64,000 nt of DNA from Phycomyces nitens. Lineage: Eukaryota; Mucoromycota; Mucoromycetes; Mucorales; Phycomycetaceae. Within the stretch, counting starts at the first letter, position 1. Every line of letters begins with the position of its first letter. Below, piece by piece: positions 10,337-23,640 of this stretch. Made by a program: the position numbers and the translations under genes. The notes under the pieces were generated by a model that was given only the letters and a program-made list of their open reading frames with translations, had not been told where the DNA came from and did not search any database. The stretch lies in assembly GCA_022702545.1 (NCBI GenBank), contig JAHRBC010000002.1:8060001-8124000 (forward strand), read 5' to 3'.

Positions 10337-12692
10337 ATGTCACCAAAGTCGCGAACAGCTATTGAATCTGCCAACCGAAAGGCAAGCAGCAAACGAAAGG
10401 GAAAGGGCAAGGCTTTCCAGGGTGGTCGCCCCAAGAAGCCCAAGCTGCAACTGGAATCAAGCGACTCTTCTACTCTTCCGATCACTCGTCCAAAGAGACA
10501 AGCGTCTAGATCTGAGCAATCTAACTCTAGACCAGAGTCGTCTTCATCCAAGTTTCACGCGTCTTCCTCCAAGACTCACGCGTCTTCCTCCAAGCCTGAA
10601 GCGTCTTCATCCAAGTTTCACGCGTCTTCCTCCAAGCCTGAAGCATCTACTTCCAAGACTTATGCGTCTTCCTCCAAGCCTGAAGCATCTACCTCCAAAC
10701 CTGAAGCGTCTACCTCCAAGGCTCAAGCATCTACCTCCAAGCCTGAAGTGTCTACTTCCAAGCCTGAAGCATCTACTTCCGAGGCTCAAGCATCTACCTC
10801 CAAGGCTCAAGCATCTACATCCAAGGCTCAAGCATCTACATCCAAGGCTCAAGCATCTACATCCAAGGCTCAAGCATCTACCTCCAAGGCTCAAGAGTCT
10901 ACTTCCAAGCCTGAAGCGTCTACCTCTAAATCTCACCCGTCTGCTTCCAAGTCTGAAGCTTCTACCTCTAAAGCCCAAAAGTCTACCTCTATGCCCGAAC
11001 AGTCTACCTCTAAAGCTCAACCTTCTACCTCTAACCCCGATCCTTCTACCTCTAAGCCTGAACCGTCTACCTCTAAACCTCAACAATCTACTTCTAAGCA
11101 CAAATTACCCAGATCTCAATCCACTAATACCAAGAAAATCCACTGGAATTCTATTGATCACCACTATGGTAAGAAACACCAGAGAGAAAAAGATGTGCAA
11201 TGTTCTAAGCAAAATCGCATTGGGGTTTTTTTACGCGTGTTATGCATGTACTTTCTTTAGAGATACTTACAAAAATAATCGGTTCTTACAAGTTTAAAGA
11301 AGTTGCTGCCCGCAAGGTCTACGGTTTGGACTTTGATGAAATACTAGAGCGCACGTAAGCTACAAGTCCTGGTATTCTGTCTAGTAAACTAACCAAAAAC
11401 GCGTTTTGATTATGGATAATTTAAAAAACATCCAGTAGAATATATGGACTCATATTTGCATCAACCTATGAAGACCAATCAAATGAGGATGTCGATCAAG
11501 AAGATCAAGAGGATCCAGATGCCAAAGACTTGTTCTTCTCGGGAAAAGTAATTGCTTTCAAACTGAGAATGATTAGCAGACCTCTAATTCTCACTATATA
11601 GGTCGTCAAAAACGCGTCTATTACAGCTTCCATACTGAATATCGTTCTTAACACTGACGAGGAATTTAATTGTAAAGATCTCGTGAAGTTGAGTAAACTA
11701 TCAAATGAAGCCCACTCTGATGTAAGGTCTCCTGTATAATTCTGTGTATAATGAAAAACACGCTAAAAGGATCATTGGTATTTTGACATATCTGGTGGAC
11801 ATACATACACAGGATGTAGCTCGAGCAATCAATAAGAATGAATTCCTATGTAATTCCCATAACACCTTTGGCAGGTAATACAAGAGTAATGTCAAACAAA
11901 TATATAATTGTTGTATTGATAAATTTTTCGCGTTTCAGCTCTGTCAAAAAATCGGCCTCTGGACCCGCCGGCACTAAAATGGACAATTTTGTGAGCTATC
12001 TCTACAAGGATGGCTTCGTGTGGGAGGCTAATGTCAATAGACCTGCACCAATCAAACTAGGTATGTCTATGGGAGTAATGGGAATTCCATACTAATGTTT
12101 CTATCAAAATATTCAGTCGAATCCACCGAAGAAGAATGGATTGATTCCGTAAAGACAATTTTGGAAGAAAAGATCAAAAGGTGTGTGTGTGTGTGTGTGT
12201 CTTGATACTTGCAAACAAAGGCATTGACCTTTTTGTTTGTTACCAGAATTCCCAAGAAGCACTCTTATAACATAACGGCACTCATACAGGATGAACTATG
12301 TTGCTACAAGAGACTTCTTGTGCTGAAGAAGAGCATAGAAAAAGTGTACCTCAAGCGAATCATACAGGAACAAAGAACCTTGGATGAAGTTGAAAATAAT
12401 AACTCCTCTCCTGAGCAAATTGTCACCAAAAGTCTCATAACTCTGCTCGTAAAAGAGCACAATAAGATTGAGCTTGACATTGAGGAAACCGAAAAGAGTA
12501 TTTTGGAAGCTATTGAATATAGAGACGAAGATTTGGTAGGGCAGATAAATATCATTGGACATCTTGAGACTAATCTATTGTACACAGAGAAAGGAAGCAC
12601 GCAGGGAACATGACTATTATCCATTCATCGAAGCCTTTATCAGAGCCTTGCAGGAAAACTCACTGCTAGACTGTGTGTCTTTGGATGATTAA
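10337..12692 (+). CDS. UCH37/UCHL5-like pseudo-deubiquitinase with N-terminal hexapeptide repeats
   Basis: Nine exons, resolved: 10337-11168, 11261-11354, 11439-11547, 11602-11721, 11813-11874, 11939-12060, 12117-12180, 12247-12535 and 12588-12692, giving 598 aa. Residues 1-68 are basic, 69-255 are a S-T/S-S-K-x-x repeat, about 270-475 form the UCH fold and about 475-598 the C-terminal ULD-like region ending HDYYPFIEAFIRALQEN. Landmarks match UCHL5: W270 with HYEILTKIIG; KNASITASILNIVLN for the catalytic helix; DNFVSYLYKDGFVWEAN for the His/Asp segment; EEWIDSVKTILEEKI. Every catalytic position is changed: oxyanion Gln to Lys345, Cys to Ser351, His to Asn422, Asp to Asn437. The fold appears kept but cysteine-protease chemistry is not possible. 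A scaffold or ubiquitin-binding role (for example at the proteasome or a chromatin remodeller, as for UCH37) is inference. Confidence 0.85.
10541..11100 (+). repeat. 18-bp coding repeat (S/T-S-K-x-x-A hexapeptides)
   Basis: About 30 imperfect 18-bp units encode variants of AS(T/S)SKP(E) and ASTSKAQ in exon 1 of the pseudo-UCH gene. The five or so consecutive units at about 10795-10890 (AAGGCTCAAGCATCTAC core) are nearly identical at the DNA level, which suggests recent slippage or unequal exchange. The encoded segment is low-complexity, Ser/Thr-rich and basic, and should be disordered and heavily phosphorylatable. Confidence 0.9.
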
Positions 12693-13538
12693 AGGCCTAC
12701 TTGGAAATAACATGGGTATAAAATAGCTGTATATGCACTCGGGAATCATCAAACAGTATACGAATAAAGTATTTATTAAATTTGTCTGCAAACAGAGCTT
12801 CCTTCAAGGAGGGGAGGGATAATATGAATCAGATTAGAAATGTTGTTGAATAATACGTATTGTCAAGTGGGCTGTAAAGATTGGCCGAGACATCTATATG
12901 GTCTCTACAGTAGCATACACACTACCCGTTAGTTCATCATCATCATTCACTTGAACATCTTTTGTATACTGATCAAAGCAGTACAAGTACTTGTAAAATA
13001 ATAATAATAATGGATAATCATTATGAAACCAAAATACATTCCAGACAGTTTTAACCCCTTTATAAACTATTGGTAAAAGATGAATTCTAAAATAATATAA
13101 TAACAAGAGGGTAGCAACAGGATTTCCACAATCCCTTTAATGTTATCCTAATCCTCTATTTTGCTGTTGTTCTTTTGGTTAGTTTATAGCCACATTAAAA
13201 CTTTCTTTTTCCAAAGGAATCTATAGCTTGTTTATAAATGTTGACAATTCCACATTTAATCTTGACTGAATGGATTCAGTCAATCTTTGCATGGTGGATC
13301 TTGAGCATTAGTGTGTATTCTAGTTTCTGTTTGGGCCAATAATATGTTGTTGTTTTTATATATATATTAATGACGTCACAGATGGAGTACTCATTATACA
13401 TGCATCTATATATATTTATATGCTATGGATGAGCTTCATTAAAGAGAGAGATTTTTCTATTGCTTTCCCTTTTTTCTATTGGGGAGGACATCAAATTTTT
13501 ATTTTTATTATTTTTATTATTTTTATTATTATTCTTGA
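12693..13538. other. intergenic; 3' flank of pseudo-UCH and promoter of MIS12
   Basis: AT-rich, with a CCAAT-like motif near 13336, a CRE at 13371 and T-rich runs just before 13539. I see no gene in it. Confidence 0.5.
13371..13378. promoter_or_regulatory. CRE/ATF palindrome TGACGTCA
   Basis: A perfect 8-bp CRE lies 161 bp upstream of the MIS12 start codon and is the binding consensus of ATF/CREB bZIP factors. Function is inferred from position only. Confidence 0.4.
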
Positions 13539-14432
13539 ATGGCCACTGCAAGACTCTATAGCGACTCGGAGTTTCTAGCAGAACATATGGGGTTTCTTCC
13601 CGAGCGGGTAATGGACGAAATATATGATACGACCAATAAAGTTGTGTATGAAGCCATGAAGGGCATGCGTCTTTATTTCGAGTCTCTTCCTGGGGTAGAC
13701 ATTGGTGCCCTCAGTGAGGTAATTTGTCAATGGAATATATGATTGGATAAAAGAGTTTTTAATGTTCTTTCTAGAGCTGGAAAGTCTATGACAAGCGTGT
13801 AGAGACCGAAATTGATTATGCTCATACCGAACTACAAAAATACGTTGTTGGAAATGTGCTCAGATTGCCCCACAATCTACAGATCACCTTAGACCACTAC
13901 AAGGTAAATAGACATGGCTTCCATTTCAGCAAATCTTTTTTAAAAACCATAATCATTGTAGGGCCTTGATCTAGAGAGCACAGAAGAGGAGGAAATGGCC
14001 TTGAACAACCAGCTTGAAAAGGCCCGCAAAGATCTATTGACAGTATGTATATATCATGACCTTCCGTGTCTCATCTTTTATTTTCTATAGCAAAAGGCCT
14101 TTCAGAACCGATTGGTCATCGAAGAAAGACAGGTGGACGATCAAATGGTAGAATTAGAAAGGCACAAACAAGTCTATGGCTTCTTGTCGCGAATTCCCCA
14201 GGAAGAAGACGTCTGGCCAATTAATGATGCCATGAGAATGGTGACTGAAAACGTCAGGACACTCAACCAGGCCATCTACAGAGTCCTTGAGCGTATATCT
14301 ATCGATGGAAGTATGGATACTTTGATTAAACCTGACGACCGTACTCAATATCTACGACGGGCAGTGAAGGAGAAAATCGATGATTTCCAAAATGCAATGT
14401 CTGATTTACGGGACTCCTTGCCAAGGGTGTAA
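13539..14432 (+). CDS. MIS12: kinetochore protein Mis12
   Basis: Centromere-proximal scaffold of the KMN network that links the inner kinetochore to NDC80 and KNL1. Four exons, resolved: 13539-13718, 13775-13903, 13962-14042 and 14091-14432, giving 243 aa, close to the usual Mis12 length. The N-terminus contains HMGFLPERVMDEIYDTTNKV followed by YEAMKGMRLYFES, the conserved Mis12 helical hairpin. VLRLPHNLQI matches the family's LRIP motif. The rest is heptad-rich coiled coil (ERQVDDQMVELERHKQVYGF). A CRE lies about 160 bp upstream. TGS1 is convergent, with stops 160 bp apart. Confidence 0.9.
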
Positions 14433-14594
14433 AATATATTGACTATAAAGAAATCACTTTTTTTTTAATAGTATATACATAATCCTCGAATAATTGTGTT
14501 CTTCTTTTTTTTTGTATTGTGGTAACTAACAATCCCTTGAAAATCTACAGGGATACCATTTACCTAGCTATATATATATTCTTGTTTGATTACC

Positions 14595-16090
<1,496 letters not shown>

Positions 16091-16716
16091 AAAGAAGATT
16101 GCAAATAATAAGCAGTCACCTTATATACCTTGTGCTTCGGGTTGATTTGTGAAGGACAAGAAACATATTGATAAAGAAGTGTTTAATACTTTTGATAGCC
16201 GACTACAGGTCATATATCGCTAGATATATTTGGCTCTGAGAATGTTCAGGTAGGCAGCCTGCCCAAAAACACAATGCGACTGAAACCAATGGACTCCAAA
16301 GGCGTTTTTTGTTTTGTTTTTGTTTTGTTTTTGTTTTTAATTTGGAATTGATAATGATCCTTTTCTGCTGGGTAAATGGCCAAAAAAAATAATACATTTA
16401 CAATACACTAATGAAACTATAGAACAGAGATGTTGCCACCACTCTAAATATTTGCTATATCATCTCCAAGTGTGCTTAATAATAAAAAACAATATTTTAT
16501 TTTATCCGTAAAGATTGTGAAAAAGGCCTATTCAAAGAAACCGAGGAAATGCTAAATGCTAAATGATGTATAATGAAATATTCTCCCCCCCCAAAAAAAA
16601 AAAAATGATATGTTTTGTAGACTTGTTTGTATGCTTGCAAGATAAAGAAAGAATAGAGAATGTTATGGACAATGAAGAGTGTCGATTGTTGAATGCTCGG
16701 TAAGAATGGTTTTGGG
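16091..16716. other. intergenic between TGS1 start and arrestin-like stop
   Basis: AT-rich, with a (GTTTTT)n-type run at 16303-16338 and poly-C/poly-A at about 16588-16605. I see no gene. Confidence 0.5.
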
Positions 16717-18510
16717 TTATTTGAAATGATGGTTCTTATCAAAGTAGTCTGTATGGACCTCTTCTACTGTACCCAGGTATGTTACTCCATCGTATTTTAT
16801 TGGAATTGGCCCATCTCCCTGAAGCGTGGCAAGGGAGCTCTGAGTACTTTCGGAGAATCGGCTGTCAAAGGATCTAGAAGAGCTCTGTGTGCCATGGCGT
16901 ACTATGGAAGGTGTTGAACTACTATTGTCTGTAATAGAGCTGGAGCTAGGTATGCTTGATATTCGACTGCTCATTGCACTTGACAAGGTTATAGGTGCTG
17001 AAGACCGATAGATATCTCTTTGTAAAGCGAGCGATCGAATGGAGATCTGGTTTAAATCAACCTCTTTTGGCGGTATGTCCACACAAAAGATCTCTTCATG
17101 CGAATATGTTTGAACACTCTGGTCGTCTTTAAGGCTCTCTGACAATGTAAGAGTTGACATTCCAAGCCGTGATGGGTCAAAATTAACAATCTCCATGCTC
17201 TTTGCCCGTTTCTTTTCTTCAATTATATCCACTACTTCTTCATTGTCATAGTCATCGTCCCCATCAATACAAAGTTCTGGTCTCGGAAATGTGCCGATCA
17301 GTATAGGTAATTCCAGAAATACAAAGTTCTTTGGATTGTCGACCTGGATCGTCCTTTCATTTATATTGACGATGATCCGAATAAAATACTCGACGCTGAT
17401 CAGTCGGCCGCAGCGATCTATGGTAGGTGGGGTCTTGGTAGGTATGAAGACATTTGATTGACAGACTTGAGAGAAATTTCCTGAACTTTTGATATTGATG
17501 TTCAAGAGGTTGGTTCTAATGCTAATTTGTTCAAGAATGTTTCCTCTAAAGACTTGATTAGCCACCGTTTTATACTGAATAGAATTGTGAATAAACCATG
17601 AGGTCAGGAACTTACTTGCCCTTTCCGTAGTGAAGTCGTCTTATTAGTTGTACTTTGATTGCCGATTTTCGACTCATAGCACAAAAGTGTTGAATTTCGA
17701 TAGTTACAGGTAAAATGTCACCTAGTACAAAAGTAACACGATTCAATTTATACAAAATAAATCATCCAAAGCCTTGAAAACCATTAAACACATGCTCGGT
17801 TGCTTTACCTCGAACAATGGCTGTTTTTGGAATACTCGCTTTTAAACGAACCTTTTGGTCATGAATGGCGACCGGGGACATGACTGCAGTAACCTCTGCT
17901 GGTGTGGTATGGTGGGACAGACTGACATCAATATGTTCAAGAATCGATATACTCCTTTTTGTTTGCAAGGACAAGGCACCAAACATGGCAGCCTTGCTGT
18001 GGGTGGCTACTAGATAATAGCGAATAGTGCCATGCTTCAGGGTCTATACTCTCTGTTAGTCGAATGATCTTAATGACTGGGAGAGAAACAAAGAGTGAAG
18101 GCTAGGTACCTCTGCACTGCTTGGGAGATCGCATTCTTGTTTTGTGGGTATCTGAATCTCAAATGTAAATCTATGGAGCTTGGCTTGTAAAAGATACGTC
18201 TTTTTATTGTTGGGTGCCTCTGCCAGAAAGACTGTTTGTGTGAATAGCTTGACTGAATTGCTGTCTGCCTGAACGTCTCCAGTCAAGGAAAGTTTGATGT
18301 GTTGTGTTTTTGTGGGCTTTGCGAGATCAAGTATCACATCGCCTGAAAACAATTAATATACGAGTAAAATGGGGGTTGTTGTTTTTTTTTTGGTATTGAT
18401 AATATTCCAAAAGTATCCTTATTACCTCGAATTATATCTCCTGGAAAATAAAAACGGTTGTTATGGAGATCAATGTCAATGTACGTCTGGGATTTTTTTG
18501 ATAAACCCAT
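16717..18510 (-). CDS. arrestin-domain protein (alpha-arrestin-like adaptor)
   Basis: Predicted trafficking adaptor with N- and C-arrestin folds; fungal alpha-arrestins recruit Nedd4-type ubiquitin ligases to membrane transporters. Five exons, resolved: 18510-18426, 18342-18110, 18043-17809, 17721-17616 and 17545-16717, giving 495 aa. The start reads MGLSKKSQTYIDIDLHNNRF, then YFPGDIIRGDVILDL, the classic first strands of an arrestin. Later come TLKHGTIRYYLVA, GDILPVTIEIQHFCAMSRKS and the C-arrestin strands. The C-terminal third is Ser-rich with SSIPSSSSITDNSSS. I do not see a clear PPxY motif, so the ligase link is unproven. The last intron uses an acceptor (TTTAG) a little downstream of the nearest AG to keep frame. 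Confidence 0.85.
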
Positions 18511-20785
18511 CAGTAAGCAGTATAAAGTAGAATAAAGGTAAGAAGAGAAAAACCTGGATGTCCAGGGTAATAAGAATAAACTCTAGAAAAAAACAGTATG
18601 AAAAAGGGTGATCTGTACGACATGCGGAACGAGCCTACTTGGTTTCCTCAGCTGCTGCAAAGTAGGTGTACCTTGTATATCATGACATTTGATGATTTAT
18701 CCCAACACTATAGTTTGGTAGACTGACCTGGACCTCTTGTTTCCACCACACTCTAGAAATGGCATCTAGTCAAGTACAACCTCTTTTTTATTTCTTGTTG
18801 CACAAAATCCTCGTACTTTGGGTATTTTGTAGCCTTTTTCGGGTCAAGACTTGATCAACATATGCTTTTGAGTAATCACAGGTCCCGAAGTTGGGTACAT
18901 AATCCAAAACAAAAGGTGAGGCGAGGATATATTTGGGACCAGGGGAGGCTGGTAACTAAATAGCGCCGCACCTGTGATCTACTTGTAACGCAAACATACC
19001 TTGGTATAATTCAATCAAGCCTAGTGTGGCGCGAACCATACAATCCAATATGTATTTCTCATGAGACAGTAGAAGGAAAAAAAAAGGCCAATAATTAAAG
19101 CTTGGTTGATAAATATGCTCCAAACTATCATGAATCTTATATTGTGATTATTCAATTTGTGCAAAATCTTGTATTTTTAATAGCTTGCTTTCGTCTTACA
19201 TTATTCTATTTTGATATCTTATGCCGTAGAAATGTGGTAGAAATATTTATATATATATATATATATTTGTTTCATGCCCCAGGACGCCTAATAGTACAAC
19301 TTTCTTAAATTATCATTTTCTACAAAGAAAATCCCAGGCCTTCAAAGGGTGTCAACCAAAAAGGTGTTTTTGTCCAACTGCCGCTCAAAGAAACCATCTT
19401 GTTGGATTTAAACAACTCTTTAGTGTTCTTGATTGCAAATTATTGTACCATTCTAAAAATTATATTCATACATATTCGTATACATGTGCCATGATTACAC
19501 CAACTCATCATTTTTATCGTGTTTCATAATCTGCTCAAGAAGTGTCATTAGTAGACAAGTAAAATAAAACAAAATAATAATAATAAAGACCAATGGCCAA
19601 TATGATGATCAATTGAGATCCACAGGCAACCGTTGGTGACTTGTTCAGAAATGACATGAGCGCATAATACATCTCTAGGCCATATTGAAATCCTCGAGTT
19701 TAGGAAGTCAAGGACCAGCGGATATTGGCAAGGTATCAATATATTGAGAAAGAACAAGTGTAAAAAAGAAATACCGAGACCAAGGAGCTCTAATGATTGT
19801 CAAGTCAAGTTTATAGAATTTGATCTTGGCTTTCAAAAGTATAGGCTGTTAATTTCTATAAAATTGCAGATCAAATGGTAGTCTAAACACAATATTTTCT
19901 TCAGGGAGGATTTTGTCAAAGAATTTATTTATTTATTTTTTAAAAAAAAGATACAAAAATCATGATACCAAAAGCTTAATAATTGAATGTTTTACAACTT
20001 TTGTACCGCGCGGTTAGTCAAACAGTTTATTCTTGGTAAGATTCGGTGAAACATTCAAATAAGGATGAATCTAGGCTGCTTTTATATTCGAGTGTTTTTT
20101 CTGGTGACAATATCTGAATATAACCAATTCAAGGCTATTGTATTGTACGACACTTTATTTTTGCAACAAGCGGGAATCTCTTTTAGAATAAATATAAATT
20201 GTACTATAAAATATTTTTATATTTTGTATTTAAAACCCTTTATTTAGCTACCATGAGCATTGCAAGAAATAAATAAATGAATAAAAGTATATTTCGTATT
20301 GATTGTAGCTTGAGTGTAGATTCAATTTATACCTCGAGTATAAACAATTTTATTCTGTAAAAGAAAAACATATTGATCAACGCATTGCAGCAAGATCATT
20401 GGAAACTTTGATGAATTGGATTTTATATAGTTCTTTTATGTCAACTTGAAATAAGAGTATATTGTGCTAAAGAAGAAAGCCTGTTTGGTAGCTACAATTG
20501 AAATTACAAGATAACTTTTCAAAGGTTATATACTTGTTGGAATGGACAACTATCCAAACTAATTACCAGTAGCTCAAGTCAATATCAAATACAACCAACC
20601 CCACACCAGTAACCCAAAAGCGACTAATTGACTGATTTGTATAGCCAAAGTCCACTTTTTTGTTTTTGTTTTTGTTTTTGAATAGATGTATTGAATCCAA
20701 TGCAAAAATATACTGGTTTATTAAAGGGATATTTTTCAAGTAATTATTATTATTAGCTGCAGAATCATAAAACAAAATATGAAAT
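18511..20785. other. 2.3 kb intergenic region without a recognisable gene
   Basis: AT-rich, with a TA run near 19245-19267 and poly-A/T runs. A GC-richer patch at 18880-19010 shows no open frame or tRNA boxes. It holds the 5' flank of the arrestin-like gene and the 3' flank of the AsnRS gene. Confidence 0.5.
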
Positions 20786-22923
20786 TTAGGGTGTGCATCT
20801 TCCAGTGAAGCGAGGGTACAATGAGCAGTCACGAACAGTGTGACGGTTGAGGAGCCATGCAAGGAAACGCTCAACACCAAGACCGTAACCACCGTGGGGA
20901 GTGGTTCCGTACTTACGCTGGTCAGTGTACCAGTAGTAAGGAGTAGGATCAATGCCTGCTTTAGTGTATGCTTCCAAAAGCTCTTCCTAAACACACAAGA
21001 GTTTAGTATTATGCCCATACACATCCAGATTATTAACTTACTCTATCATCCATTCTCATACTTCCACCAACAATTTCACCAACGTTGGGCATCAATACAT
21101 CAACACTCTCGGTAACACTGCGGTCTCCAGGAACCTTTTGCATGTAGAATGCCTTGATCTCGGCAGGGAAGTGAGTCAAGAAGATGGGACGGTTGATCTT
21201 GTCAGTCATGGCACGTTCGGGAGCTTCAGGAATATCCTCGCCAAACACATAGTAGCTACCATCCTCCTTTTTAATATCGTTAGCACGGAGGTACTCGATG
21301 GCATCGGCGTACTTCATGCGCATGAAAGGACGCTCGGGGACCTTGAAGTTGGGGTTGAGCTGCTCAATCAACTTGCGAGTTGTTTCATCAGCCATTACAC
21401 GCTCAATAGTATCGCAGATCAGATCTTCGAGGTTCTCAAGGAGATCATCAAAGGACAAGAATGCCATCTCAGCCTCCAAATGAGAGTACTCGGACAAGTG
21501 TCTACGGGTGTGAGACTTCTCGGCACGGTAAGATTCGGCCAAACAGAATACATCACCAAGCGAAGGCAAACAAGTCTCGAGGTAGAGCTGGGAAGACTGA
21601 GTCAAGTAAGCCTATATTTGTTTTTATACAGAGTAATTACAAGGAATTGTTAATAAACCTTTGCACTATAATTTTACGCTTCTTATTTACCTTTTCACCA
21701 TAGTAGTTGAACTCGAACAAGGTAGAACCACCCTCGACCTGTGTTTGTACCATACAGGGAGGTGTAACCTCAGTATATCCACGGGCATCGTAATGGGCAC
21801 GGAAAGCCTTGATAACTTCAGCTCTAGCCTTCAAGACGGCAGACTGAGTCTCGCCACGGATGACAAGGTGACGGCTGTCCAAAAGGAAAGAGGGGTCGGC
21901 ATCCTGGGTGACTTTGTTGTTAAAGGCATCATCACCACTGGGGGCCTTGCCAACGACTTCCCAGAAATCGACAACCAATTCGTGGTTATCAGGAGCCTTT
22001 TGTGTTTTATGAATATAGTCAGCCTCAACATCTTTCGGCAGCCTCACAACTCTTTGTTTTCTTAAAAAAAAACCTCAACTTACAGTCTTTCCTTCCGGAA
22101 GAGTGTTGATAACACCATAGACAGTGATAGTAGACTCAATGGACAAGGTGATGGCATCGTAGTTGTGGCACTATAGAATTCAAGTTTAGCAAAATATTTT
22201 ATTGCCAAGCAATTGTCGCTTGTATTCATTCTTCAAACAAAACTTACCAACTTTCCAGTGAGAACACACTGGAGATAACCAGTGCCATCACGGAGAACGA
22301 CAAACACCATATCCTTACCCTGGACACGAAGACGATGGACCCAGCCAGAGACCTTGACACGTGTACCTCTGGACTCCACACCCTGTCTGATCTTAATCTA
22401 TAGATATATAGATATCAGATCACCTATCCTGCACACAATTGATTGATAGTTACCTTTTTAGCCTTGGGGAGGCTCTTGTCTTCAACCAAGACAACAGACT
22501 TGGCATATTCAATGGCCTTGGCCTCTTCTTCGGCCTTCTTTTTCAATTCAGCTTCCTGCTTCTTCTTTTGTTCCTCTTGCTTCTGTCGCTTCTTAATTTG
22601 CTCGGCAATGGTTTTCTTTGCCTTTTTGATGGCAGCACCAGAGGCGTCCTTGTAGCCGTCTGCGTCCTTCTTTACAAGTATTTTGGCGGTCTCGCCGGCG
22701 GTCTCGAGAGCCTTCAAGACAGTCTTGAAGGGGGCAGCTTCGGTACCCTTGCCGGTATCATCGGAACCGGTAATCTCGTTTACGTACATGGCTGTTTATT
22801 GAATAGAATTGTTAGATATAATGGTCTTTATGGCGAATAAAAGGTGCTCAGAGTATGAAAGCATTGTATTCACGTACTGTCTGTGAGGGAGAGTTTTTCT
22901 GTATCTTTTGAGATTGTTGCCAT
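20786..22923 (-). CDS. cytosolic asparaginyl-tRNA synthetase
   Basis: Charges tRNA-Asn with asparagine. It is a class IIb enzyme with an OB-fold anticodon domain. Exon 1 (22923-22878) encodes [15 protein letters not shown] and joins exon 2 (22791-22454) in frame at [17 protein letters not shown]. The N-terminal eukaryotic extension is Lys/Glu-rich coiled coil ([20 protein letters not shown]). The OB fold has [20 protein letters not shown]. The class II core shows [20 protein letters not shown] (motif 2 region), [14 protein letters not shown], and motif 3 [20 protein letters not shown] near the C-terminus, which ends RFTGRCTP. The start is 187 bp from the divergent MoaE start. Confidence 0.95.
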
Positions 22924-23110
22924 TGTGAAAATGAGCTATCTGTAAGTGATTTCTAAAAGTTAAGAAACAAGAATTTGGAAAAGTGGGGGGCCTTAAAAAT
23001 AATAAAAATCGGTCCCAGTGATCAGATCAAAGCCACAAATACGAGCACTAAGACCAGCGTCAAAGCGGAGGAAGAAAGCGGGAAGCCAAGTTTGGAACAA
23101 AGGATTCATC
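22924..23110. promoter_or_regulatory. bidirectional promoter, AsnRS / MoaE
   Basis: The two start codons face away from each other across 187 bp, so the sequence must serve both genes. No TATA box stands out. Confidence 0.5.
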
Positions 23111-23640
23111 ATGAGTCAAGACAACAAGGAGTACTTGGTTGTAACAATAGAAGAATTACCTTTGGTGGATACGATAACAAAGCTGGTTCAAGATGACTCG
23201 GCTGGTGCAACAACAGTCTTTATAGGAACCACTCGTGATTCATTCAAAGGTAGGGATTAGAATGTCAAGATGACTTTAACAGCCTATTTATTAATTTTTC
23301 ATTATATCGTTTTAATACAGGAAAACGAGTTATTCAACTAGAGTATGAAGCCTATAAACCCATGGCTATCAAGATTCTCCAGACAATTATTGATGAGGCA
23401 CGTTTACGATGGAGGATTCAACATGTAGCCATCTATCATCGAGTTGGGTGTGTTCCTGTAGGACAAGCAAGCGTGATTGCCGCAGTATCCTCGACTCATC
23501 GCGGGGATTCAATTAATTCCGCAGCATATCTGATCGACGAGCTCAAGGAACGATGTCCAATATGGAAAAAAGAAGTATACGAGGATGGAAGTGTTTGGAA
23601 AGGTGCTTGTGAAGGCACTCGGTCTGATAGACATGGTTAA
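23111..23640 (+). CDS. molybdopterin synthase catalytic (large) subunit, MoaE/MOCS2B type
   Basis: Transfers sulfur from the MoaD/MOCS2A thiocarboxylate onto precursor Z to form molybdopterin in the cytosol. Two exons, resolved: 23111-23249 and 23321-23640, giving 152 aa, the standard MoaE length. Family residues are present: GTTRDSFKGKRV with the substrate-binding Arg, LEYEAYKPMA, IYHRVGCVPVGQASV with the His-Arg pair, and CPIWKKEVYEDGSVW containing the two active-site lysines. The partner MoaD is not in this window. Its presence implies a molybdoenzyme (nitrate reductase, sulfite oxidase or similar) in this organism. Confidence 0.95.

Noticed and set aside
10293..11297. long plus-strand and minus-strand frames overlapping the hexapeptide repeat (Leu/Pro-rich and Arg/Gly-rich)
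   Set aside because: They are alternate-frame readings of the same 18-bp repeat. Only the S-T-S-K frame splices into the UCH fold.
18660..18760. possible C/D snoRNA (TTGATGA near 18690, CTGA near 18723)
   Set aside because: The boxes are only about 30 nt apart, with no stem.
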